Assembly: GCA_023614405.1 (NCBI GenBank)
Contig: JAJUPC010000238.1
Location: 124,001-188,000, forward strand
Direction: 5' to 3'
From: Avena insularis
Taxonomy: Eukaryota > Streptophyta > Magnoliopsida > Poales > Poaceae
DNA length: 64,000 bases
How positions within the stretch are numbered: the stretch's first letter is position 1; every line of letters starts with the position of its first letter. Below, piece after piece: positions 55,477 through 64,000 of this stretch. The notes below the pieces were generated by a model. The model was not told the origin of the DNA. It worked only from the letters and a program-made list of their open reading frames with translations, and searched no databases. A program made the position numbers and the translations under genes.

Positions 55477-56061
55477 TCTCTACTACTATAATGGAGCAGT
55501 TTTGAATTGAATCCATAGCACCAATCCTGGCCGTTGGGCTGTTAGATCCAATGGTTCAGAGCAGCTAGATTCGTGTTGAATAGTACCTAGAGCAAACTCC
55601 ACCATGTTCTAGAACCATCATGTCACCACCCTCAAAATTTCATAGCACAGTGGGTTGTATTCTCAATATGTGTAGATAGTTATTATTAATAGACTTAATT
55701 TATGCATTTTGGAGGTGGTGACATGATGGTTCTAAAACATGGTGGAGTTTTCTCAAGGTACGTACTATTCAACACGAATCCATTTGCTCTGAACCATTGG
55801 ATCTAGCAGCCCAACGTTCAGGATTGGTGCTATGGATCCAATTCAAAACTGCTCTACTATAGTTGTAGAGAGAATACAACCTACTGTGCTATGAAATTTT
55901 GGGGGTGGTGACATGATGGTTCTTGAACATGCATGGTGGAGTTTGCTCTAGGTATTATTCAACACGAATCCAGCTTCTCTAAACCATTGGATCTAATAGG
56001 CCAATAGTTAGGATTGCTGCTATGGATCCAATTCAAAACTGCTCCATTATAGTAGTAGAGA
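55477..56061. mobile_element. 585-bp foldback element with TA target
   Basis: Terminal inverted repeats TCTCTACTACTATAATGGAG extend about 45 bases with one mismatch, flanked by TA on both sides; removal restores ACTTTGTATCTTACC. Inside are three copies of a unit of about 190 bp: one forward (55477-55672) and two reversed, head to tail (about 56061-55872 and 55871-55690). The ends look like grass Helitron 5' starts but are arranged as TIRs. Non-coding. Confidence 0.75.
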
Positions 56062-56063
56062 TA

Positions 56064-56471
56064 TCTTACCACTATATAGTGTATGAATAAGTTTGAATAT
56101 TGACTGTTGGATCAAGACTCATGAATCCCAACATTTCCAGTTGTTGGATCTTATTTTCCATTCTAGCATCTAGAAGATTCTATTGATAGTCTTCAGCATA
56201 ATGAATATTACGCACAAACCTCAAAACACACTTCTCCATCATATTAGAATCTTCTCCCTCGTAGATAATAATCGTTGACTTCTACATGATCATATGTTAT
56301 CTTATTATACCAATATATAGTGTACGAATAACTTTGAATGTTGACCGTTGGATCAAGACTCGTGAATCCTAGCATTTCTAGCCGTTGGATCTTCTTTTCC
56401 ATTCTAGCATTTAGAAGATTCTATTGATAGTCTTCCACATCAGAATCTTCTCCCTTGTTTCTCTAGACCAT
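56064..56471 (-). repeat. T-unit copies 3 and 4, inverted
   Basis: Two tandem reversed T-units: about 56064-56280 (TCTTACCACTATATAGTGTA ...) and 56296-56471 (... CTTCTCCCTTGTTTCTCTAG). Each carries ACTGTTGGATCAAGACTC or ACCGTTGGATCAAGACTC. Copy 4 is truncated by element D after CTAGACCAT. Confidence 0.8.
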
Positions 56472-58075
56472 TGATACATTGCAAATGTATCTATAATTTT
56501 TGATGTTCCATGCTTGGTTTTATCCACTTTCTTGTGTTTTGTCCACACTTTGGACTACTTTTCATATGATTTCTTGGACTAAGCTATTAACAAGAGCCAC
56601 AGTGCCAGCTGCCTGTTTTCTGCTGTTTTTGGTTCCAGGAAAGTCAGAAAATGAATATTCTCGGAATTGGACGGGACAAAAGCCAAAGTGCCAATTTTTT
56701 CGGAAGACATGAGATGCCAGAATACGAGACGGAGAGGGGCCAGGGGGCCACCACACCACCTGGCCGCATGACCCAGTCTGGCCTGCGCCAGGGGGTGGTC
56801 TGGCCAACCCTAGCACCCTCTCGGCCTCTCCTTCCGCCTATAAGGTGCCCTCGGGGAGAAAACCCTAAGTGCCCGATCAAAAAATCCACGAAAGAGTCTG
56901 GAGCCGCCGTCATCTTCATCCCTAGATAGGGAGGGATCTGAAGCTCTTCCCGGCACCCTGTCGGAGAGGGGATTTCACCCTGGAGGCCTTCTTCAGCACC
57001 ATGCAAGCCTCCGGTGTGATGCATGAGTAGTTCATCCTTGGACTACGGATCCATGTAGTAGCTAGATGGCTGGTTCTCCTCCTTTGTGCTTTCATGTCTA
57101 GATCTTGTGAGCTTCCTTCATGATCAAGATCATCTATTTGTAATTCTGCATGTTTTATTTGCGGGGATCCGATGGATATTAAGATGCTATTTCAGATTGA
57201 TTATTGATTCTATCATGTCTTTATTATTTGTGATCTTGCATGCTTTCTGTTGTTAGTAGCTATCTTGGCCAAGTAGATGCTAGCAACTCCAAGAGTTAGT
57301 ATTTATGCTCGATAGTGGGTTCATGCCTCCGTAACTGGGAAGTGACAGAAATCTCTAAGGTACTAGATGTGCTGTTGCTACTAGGGAGAAAACAACAATC
57401 CTTTATTCATAGAACAATTGTATTGTTTACTTTACACGCAATTCGTAAAGCAATAATCTAGAGGGGGTTCGGATGATAACCTGAAGGTAGATTATTAGTC
57501 ATAGATGTAGTTGGATGGCGGTCTATGATAAATGTTGTAATGCCCAATCAAGTTCCAAAGGAGTCAAGATGATTAGTATATGCATGTATTGCTTTCTCAA
57601 TGTTTGTCAATTGCCTCGCTGTAATTTGTTCAGCCAGGATGTTATCTATCTTAAGGAGAGCCACCTCTAGTGAACTATGGATCCTGGTCCTTTTCTTTAC
57701 ATACAATCTATAAACTGTTATTGCTTTGTGTTTACTTTCTGCAAACTATTACTTCCTTCCATTCGATACGTTTAATCCTTTGTTTTCAGCAAAACACGGT
57801 GAGATTGACAACCTCATCGCAAGTTAGGGAAAGAGTTCTGTGGTTGTGTTGTGCAGGTCTCCACGTTGCTAGTAGCACCGGTAGTGCGCCCTGCCAAGGC
57901 TCAGCTAGCAACACCTTTGGGGTGTTTCCTTGCTCCTACTGGTTCGATTAAGCCTTGGTTTCATAACTGAGGGAAACTTGCTGCTGTGCTCATCATACCT
58001 TCTTCTTGGGGTTCCCAACGAGATCTACATCAACACCACACTAGCATCTTTCTGGCGTAGTACACTGAGCCATCA
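56472..58075 (+). repeat. 5' LTR of element D
   Basis: 1604 bp, TGATACATTGCAAATGTATC ... ACTGAGCCATCA. A TATA-like CTATAAG is at 56838-56844, with a GC-rich imperfect inverted repeat upstream (56745-56815: CACCACACCACCTGGCC ... GCCAGGGGGTGGT). Similar in this segment to the LTR of element C (CCAGAATACGAGACGGAGA). Confidence 0.92.
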
Positions 58076-58085
58076 AGCATTTTTT

Positions 58086-58103
58086 TGGCGTCGTTGCTGG
58101 GGA
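58086..58103 (+). other. tRNA-Asp primer-binding site, element D
   Basis: TGGCGTCGTTGCTGGGGA, two mismatches from the perfect site in element C, 10 nt after the LTR end. Confidence 0.85.
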
Positions 58104-58264
58104 GTCAAGGACATCTTCACAAGGGGAGTCCCTCATAACCAATCTCTTTACTTTGTTATTTTTGTTTTTCTTAGTTTCTTTTTGCTTTTGTTTGCTTGTT
58201 TTGTTATCAAAAACACAAAAAACATAGTTTTACTAGTTTGCTTTCTTATTTAAAAGCCAAAAAA

Positions 58265-59695
58265 ATGAGTACTCTTGAAAACACTAAGTTGTGTGACTTC
58301 ACTAGCACCAACAACAATGATTTTATGAGCACACCTATTGATCCACCTGTGCCTAAAGATACTTTCTTTGAGATAAAACTTGCTTTACTCAATCTTGTTA
58401 TGAGAGAACAATTTTCTAGTATTGGTAATGAAGATGCTACAGCCCATCTAAATAACTTTGTTGAACTTTGTGAGATGCAAAATCATAGGGATATAGATGG
58501 TGATATTATTAAGCTGAAATTGTTTCCTTTCTCTTTGAGAGGAAAAGCTAAAGAATGGTTGAATTCCTTATCTAGGAATAGTATTGATTCTTGGACTAAA
58601 TGCAAAGATGCTTTCATTGGAAAATACTATCCTCCTACTAAGATTATATCTATGAGAAGTGAAATAACAAAGTTTAAACAATCTGATAATGAACATGTTG
58701 CTCAAGCTTGGGAAAGAATGAAATCTTTGGTAAAGAATTGTCCCACTCATGGACTGACTGCTTGGATGATCATCCAAACTTTGTATGCAGGATTGAACTA
58801 TTCTTCAAGGAACCTATTGGATTCTGCCGCTGGAGGTACCTTTATGACCATTACTTTGGGTGCTGCAACAAAACTTCTGGACAATATGATGGTTAATTAT
58901 TCTGAATGGCATACTGAGAGAGCTCCACAAGGTAGGAAGGTAAATTCTGTTGAGGAAACGTCCTCCTTGAGTGATAAGATTGATATTATTATGTCTATGC
59001 TTGTGAATGGGAAAGCCCATATTGATCCAAATAATGTCCCTTTAGCTTCTTTGGTTGCTCAAGAAGAGCAAGTTGATGTGAACTTCATAAGAAATAACAA
59101 TTTTGGCAATAATGCTTATAGGAGTAATTTTGGTAACAACAATTACAAGCCATATCCTCCGAACAATGGTAATGCTTATGAAAATTCCTACAACAATAAT
59201 AGGAGTGCACCCTCTGAACTTGAAGTTATGCTTAAATACTTTATTAGTAAACAAACTGCTTTCAATAAAACTATTGAGGAAAAACTCTCTAATGCTGAAA
59301 GAAATATAACATCTTTGGCTGAAGCTCAATCTTCTTTGAATAAAATGGCTGCTAAACCTGAAACTAATGATAATCCCTTTGCAGCTACTAATGCTATACA
59401 AGTAAGAATTGATGAAAATGTTAGACTATTAGCTGAATTACATACTAAGTGGAAAAGAGAAGATGAAATTGTTAGAAACATTAGTGTTTCTACTATCACC
59501 ACCACTAGTGTTGAGGCTAGTAATAGTTCTAATACTCTAGATGATAAATTTGCTTTTGATCTTGATGGTTCCAACATCTCTGAAGTTATTAAATCCCTAC
59601 AAAAGCTTGCTAAAAGTCCTAATGCTAGTGCTATGAACATGGCCTTTACAAAACACATTACTGATGCTCTCATAAAGATTAAAGAAGAAATATAA
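58265..59695 (+). CDS. gag of element D, intact
   Basis: 476 codons from ATG 58265 (MSTLENTKLCDFTSTNNNDF), chosen because it is the first ATG in frame after A-rich leader DNA and lies about 160 bases past the primer site. Retrotrans_gag core: IKLKLFPFSLRGKAKEWLNS, CKDAFIGKYYPPTKIISMRS, EHVAQAWERMKSLVKNCPTH. Then an Asn-rich stretch (NNFGNNAYRSNFGNNNYKPY) and two helical segments. No CCHC knuckle. Forms the virus-like particle. The complete frame suggests recent activity or selection on gag. It overlaps the upstream extension of the protease frame at its 3' end. Confidence 0.9.
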   Translation: MSTLENTKLCDFTSTNNNDFMSTPIDPPVPKDTFFEIKLALLNLVMREQFSSIGNEDATAHLNNFVELCEMQNHRDIDGDIIKLKLFPFSLRGKAKEWLNSLSRNSIDSWTKCKDAFIGKYYPPTKIISMRSEITKFKQSDNEHVAQAWERMKSLVKNCPTHGLTAWMIIQTLYAGLNYSSRNLLDSAAGGTFMTITLGAATKLLDNMMVNYSEWHTERAPQGRKVNSVEETSSLSDKIDIIMSMLVNGKAHIDPNNVPLASLVAQEEQVDVNFIRNNNFGNNAYRSNFGNNNYKPYPPNNGNAYENSYNNNRSAPSELEVMLKYFISKQTAFNKTIEEKLSNAERNITSLAEAQSSLNKMAAKPETNDNPFAATNAIQVRIDENVRLLAELHTKWKREDEIVRNISVSTITTTSVEASNSSNTLDDKFAFDLDGSNISEVIKSLQKLAKSPNASAMNMAFTKHITDALIKIKEEI

Positions 59696-59744
59696 AGCTT
59701 CTATTCCTATAAAACAACAAGATGGTTGGGAACCCATCATTAAT

Positions 59745-60182
59745 ATGAAAGTGAATGACTTTGATATCAAAGCATTATGTGATCTTGATAGTAGTGTTTC
59801 TATTATGTCTAGAAGGATTTATGATATGCTTGATTTGCCTCCACTTGAAGATTGTTATTTGAATGTCTCGCTTGATGATAATGCTAAAAGGAAACTCATG
59901 GGGAGTCTTAATGATGTTCTTATTATGGATAAAAATTCCTATGTCCCCATTGATTTCTATGTTTTGGATGTTGAATGCAATGCTTCTTGTCCTATTACTT
60001 TGGGAAGACCTTTTCTTAGAACTGTTGGTGCCATTATTGATATGAAAGAAGTCACCATCAAATATCAACTCCCACTCAAGAAAGGTATAGAACACTTCCC
60101 TAAGAAGAGAGAAAATATTTCTTTTGCCTCTCCTATGAAAACAAAATTTGGTCTTAATGCTTCTTCATTTGAGAACACTTGA
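59745..60182 (+). CDS. Aspartic protease of element D
   Basis: A 145-codon frame from ATG 59745. The same frame stays open upstream across the gag stop (KASIPIKQQDGWEPIINMK), in +1 relative to gag, so expression by frameshifting is possible. Core: ALCDLDSSVSIMSRRIYDML, then FYVLDVECNASCPITLGRPF. The active site reads D-L-D where D-L-G is expected, which should impair catalysis. The frame ends NASSFENT; no RT follows. Confidence 0.8.
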   Translation: MKVNDFDIKALCDLDSSVSIMSRRIYDMLDLPPLEDCYLNVSLDDNAKRKLMGSLNDVLIMDKNSYVPIDFYVLDVECNASCPITLGRPFLRTVGAIIDMKEVTIKYQLPLKKGIEHFPKKRENISFASPMKTKFGLNASSFENT

Positions 60183-62915
60183 TTCTTTTTTTTGCATCTT
60201 ATGCCTAACTTAAAGGCGTTAAAGAAAGTACTTATTGGGAGATAATACAAAAGTTTTAGATGACTCCTGGAAGTTATTACTTCAGTAATAACCGCTCCTT
60301 ATCCTTTTTATTTGCTTTTTTGTGCCAAGAGTAACCTCTAATGAGAGAGAAGTAATGATTGGGAAAGTTGTTGTCCCAAAACAGATTTCTGTGCTTCACC
60401 GTAAAAATTCGTGTTAAATCTTTGAACGTCTTTTTGAGGCGTGAATTTTTGTGCTTATGACCCAGGTTGTTATCTAACTTTCGTTAGTTCAACACTTTTT
60501 GATTTTTGCAACACATGGTCTTCAAAAAAATTCGTCTTTACCTGCTGGTCTGTTTTGACAGATTTCTGCCATTTTCTGCATTTGCTTCTTGTTGGTTCCT
60601 TTTTGAGTTCTTTTGGGGAATTGAGCTTTTTGAGGGAAGTACTACAGTATCTAGTGTTCTAATGGAAGTTTATTTGGTGTTAGAACTGAACGTTAAGACT
60701 TATTTATCTTGAGTGCACTAGTGTTGCTAATAAAGATTGTGTGAAGTTTTGTATGAAGGAAAAATTTCAGGTGTATGGAAGGAATGAGTAATGAGATGAA
60801 GGATGGACTAAAGCTCAAGCTTGGGTATGCCACCCGTGTCACCCCAAGAAATATCCAAGAAGTACAAGCGTCAAAGCTTGGGGATGCCCAAGGCATCCCC
60901 TTCTTCATCAATAAAAATTCTAGGTTTCTTCCAAACTCTTCATTTTTATTGTTTCATGCACAGTTGTGTTGTTCTTGGAGCGTCTTCCTTTTTTGTTTTC
61001 ATTTTGGTTTTCGTTTGCTTTTGTTTGCTTAGTTTTCTGAATAAATTGGTTGGACCCCCTCTTTCATACATTTGTTTCCAAATAGTTTGGTTTGGTTTGG
61101 AAAAGAGTAGGAAAGTTCATGCTTATGTGGTAAAAAGAGCTTGTTTTTGACTGTGGCGTATGCTCTGTCATGCTATGCTTGATATTGTTTTGGATTTATG
61201 CTTAGTATTCTTTGCTGTAGCATGACTTATTATAAACAATTGAGATTGCTTAATGTGCCTTGGATGAATCATGCGTTGTTTTAGCATATCAAAGCATAGT
61301 ATAGTGGTATTCTCCTTTGATGCTTTATTTGGGTTGACTTGACGCATGCTCACACCATGTTATGACTATCTCAAGTCACCATAAGCCTTTATGATCCTTT
61401 AGTTTTCAACTTGTAGTATCACTTTATGCTTTGATCAATGATGTTTTGTCGCTCTGCATGATTATGGCCATTATTGCTATCTTAGTTTGTCGCTCCCAGT
61501 CTTTTGCTAGCCGCCACAACCAAGTATGAGTTCCACTCATGCATCCAACTCCCTAAACCAAGTTATTCCAAAGAGTCCACCATACCCACCTACTAGCATA
61601 TGCTATTCCAAGTATATTCATGCTTTCGTTTACCTTCTAAATTAAACTTGTTATGAGAAAACTAGTGATTAAATCTCTCAGGAACTTGATGGCACACTTT
61701 ACTTTTCTTGCCCTTAATAAACTTGAACCATTGTGTCGTCTATGTTGTATATGCTTGCACTTATTTGTTGGGAATTAGCAGAACCATGCTGTCATGGGAA
61801 CGCTTTCAACATTGCACTTGGTACTTGTACCTAGTTGATATCATGCTCTTTTGTATATGGATGTCGTCGGTGTGAAATGAAAGGGGAGCTTGTAAGTCCA
61901 TCGAGTTATGTATATGTGTTAGAGAAACGCCTTGGCCGCTAGTATAATCCATGCTGACATGGTGGAAACCTACAGCGTAACCATAATGAGCTGTCTATGA
62001 AGCATTCTTCTTACGAAAAAAGAGTCCTATATTGAGAAAAAAGATAAAAAGAAAAAAAGAGATTATGAAAAGAGGAAAGAGAGAAAAAAGCACCATATTC
62101 CCATGGTAAATAAGAAGATTGCTGAGATGCTCGTTGTCTGCGTGCCTTGTCATTTTGATATGGGGATTCTTCCGTATCATCGGGCAAGGGGTACCCCGTT
62201 GGCGGTTCTCTATGATAAACATGCACTTACGATGACAAGAACTTACCGGTGACTAAACTTGAGTAGCATGAGGAGCAGCCCTCGTCTACAAGGGACATGA
62301 GATTTCTGACTTATACTTCGTCAAGCATGTACACCATAGTTTGTTCACTTTAACCTTAATCACTTCAAGATGCTTATGATAGGGGCAATGAGAGATGAAA
62401 GCTATAAGTACCATAATTTTTGGAAGCTCTTTATGAGAATTGAATCCCTACTTCCTTCTATGAAGGCCTTTCTTCCACCATTATATTGAGTCTCCATGTT
62501 CTATCTTTATGCACTTACTTTGAGAGCATAGTGGCCATTCTTAGTTCTATGTGCATTGTCTCAAGACTAGTTGATTGATGCATAACTTGATATTGCTTGT
62601 TTTAAACTATTTGTATCTAATCACTCTTATGAACTTTGAAGGTGTCCTATGCATTTATTTTTGCTACTCTATGAGGGACAAACAAACGTCTTGCAAAGCA
62701 TTGTTATTCATGAATCTTTTGTTTGTGACTTTTCATGTTGCATCATAGTTTCTTTGTCTTATTGCTAGAACTTTGTCTTTCAAGTTATGATTGAAGTACT
62801 ATGATCCCAACTTTGAATGTTTTACAAATACTTTGATCAAGTCTTTGATGGTGCATGTCACCTCTAAAATTATTCTTTCTTTTTATCACTTACCTACTCG
62901 AGGACGAGCAGGATT
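60183..62915 (+). other. Non-coding 3' region of element D
   Basis: About 2.7 kb with no domain on either strand. Contains internal polypurine-like copies CAAGCTTGGGTATGC (60816-60830) and AAAGCTTGGGGATGCC (60873-60888). From about 61.3 kb on it matches the reverse complement of element C (35.9-37.1 kb), for example GTTAGAGAAACGCCTTGGCC and GGGGTACCCCGTTGGCGG. Confidence 0.8.
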
Positions 62916-62930
62916 TAAGCTTGGGGATGT
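62916..62930 (+). other. 3' polypurine tract of element D
   Basis: TAAGCTTGGGGATGT lies immediately before the TGATACATTG start of the 3' LTR. Confidence 0.85.
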
Positions 62931-64000
62931 TGATACATTGCAAATGTATCTATAATTTTTGATGTTCCATGCTTGGTTTTATCCACTTTCTTGTGTTTTG
63001 TCCACACTTTGGAGTACTTTTAATATGATTTCTTGGACTAACCTATTAACAAGAGCCACAGTGCCAGCTGCCTGTTTTCTGCTATTTTTGGTTCTAGGAA
63101 AGTCAGAAAATGAATATTCTCGAATTGACGGACAAAAGCCAAAGTGCCTATTTTTCCGAAGTCATCGATGCGAGATCTGAGACGGAGGGCAGGGCCACCA
63201 CACCACCTGGCCACGTGGCCCATCCTGGCCCGTGCCAGGGGGTGGTCTGGCCGACCCCAACACCCCCTCGGTCTCTCCTTCCGCCTATAAGATGCCCTCG
63301 GGACGAAAACCCTAAGTGCCCGATCAAAAAATCCACGAAAGAGTCTGTAGCCGCCATCATCTCCAACCCTAGAGCGGGAGGGATCTTAAGCTCTTCCCGG
63401 CACCCTGCTGGAGAGGGGATTTCACCCTGGAGGCCTTCTTCATCACCATGCAAGCCTCCGGTGTGATGCGTGAGTAGTTCATCCTTGGACTACGGATCCA
63501 TGTAGTAGCTAGATGGCTGGTTCTCCTCCTTTGTGCTTTCATGTCTAGATCTTGTGAGCTCCGTTCATGATCAAGATCATCTATTTGTAATTCTACATGT
63601 TGTGTTTGCAGGGATCTGATAGATATTGAGATGCTATTTCAGATTGATTATTGATTCTATCATGTCTTTGTTATTTGTGATCTTGCATGCTTTCCGTTGT
63701 TAGTAGCTATCTTGGCCAAGTAGATGCTAGCAACTCCAAGAGTTAATACTTATGCTCGATAGTGGGTTCATGCCTCCGTAACTGGGAAGTGACAGAAATC
63801 TCTAAGGTACTAGATGTGTTGTTGCTACTAGGGAGAAAACAACAATCCTTTATTCATAGAACAATCGTATTGTTTACTTTACACGCAATTCGTAAAGCAA
63901 TAATCTATTGCTTGCAACTTAATACTGCATAGGGTTCGGATGATAACCTGAAGGTGGATTATTAGTCATAGATGCAGTTGGATGGCGGTCTATGTATAAT
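62931..64000 (+). repeat. 3' LTR of element D, truncated by window
   Basis: First 1070 bases of the LTR, starting TGATACATTGCAAATGTATC. Nearly identical to 56472 onward but with small differences, including several single-base losses near 63120-63180 and an extra TTGCAACTTAATACTGC near 63910. TATA-like TATAA at 63286-63290. Confidence 0.92.

Larger units (their letters stand above)
56472..64000 (+). mobile_element. Non-autonomous Athila-lineage element D, 3' end outside window
   Basis: Plus-strand LTR element: 5' LTR, tRNA-Asp-type primer site, intact gag, open protease, 2.75-kb non-coding region, polypurine tract, and 3' LTR running off the edge. No RT, RNase H or integrase. It is inserted in T-unit copy 4; by comparison with copy 2 the 5-bp target duplication should be ACCAT (56467-56471). 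Confidence 0.9.

Noticed and set aside
1..64000. tRNA, rRNA or other structural RNA genes
   Set aside because: Only tRNA-complementary primer sites were seen. No cloverleaf or rRNA sequence recognised by reading.

Overview
The window looks like repeat-dense intergenic DNA from a large-genome grass. A member of the Pooideae, and probably a Triticeae-like species, fits best. The signs are a Stowaway-type MITE with CTCCCTCCG ends, CACTA elements with CACTACAAGAAAAG ends, nested Athila-lineage Ty3/gypsy LTR retrotransposons primed by tRNA-Asp, a PIF/Harbinger element with its Myb-like partner gene, grass-style Helitrons, and a decayed F-box/DUF295-like gene. I see no intact host gene. The species is inferred, not shown.

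Layout. 1-798: the 5' end of a minus-strand gypsy element (F) that continues off the left edge. 799-20571: a minus-strand Athila-like array in the order internal A - LTR1 - internal B - LTR2, with LTR1 shared. Both internals hold broken gag, protease, RT and RNase H; no integrase is visible. Internal B is interrupted by a 5.9-kb TG...CA-bounded insertion (6442-12330) and by a 1755-bp Helitron (17088-18842) whose empty site can be read from copy A. 20572-21012: an orphan CACTA transposase-associated domain, abutted by LTR2 exactly at its start codon. About 21.8-27.2 kb: a PIF/Harbinger element with two decayed genes and a Stowaway MITE. 28831-44107: two CACTA left ends. One is split by a 3.1-kb short-internal LTR element (E, TSD GCCTT). 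The other is split by a 9.5-kb minus-strand element (C) with gag, protease and an ATHILA ORF-1-like ORF but no RT or integrase. 44.1-50.6 kb: an LTR-like fragment, an F-box/DUF295-like pseudogene, and two spliced exons of an unidentified minus-strand gene. 50.6-56.5 kb: a knot of non-autonomous DNA repeats: a roughly 525-bp tandem array, long inverted termini, Helitron-type 3' ends, a foldback element, and four copies of one unit in both orientations. 56472-64000: a plus-strand element (D) with an intact gag and an open protease, again without RT or integrase. Its 3' LTR is cut by the window edge.

How the parts relate. A/B, C and D all use a tRNA-Asp primer site about 10 nt inside an LTR ending in CATC(A/G). 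C and D also share a GC-rich promoter-proximal inverted repeat, internal copies of the polypurine tract, and a long 3' non-coding region, although they encode different gag proteins. They look like parasites mobilised in trans by a partner that supplies RT and integrase. The most interesting signals are this shared C/D non-coding architecture, the three-LTR composite, the CTATACGG palindrome arrays, and the 50.6-56.5 kb foldback and tandem complex.
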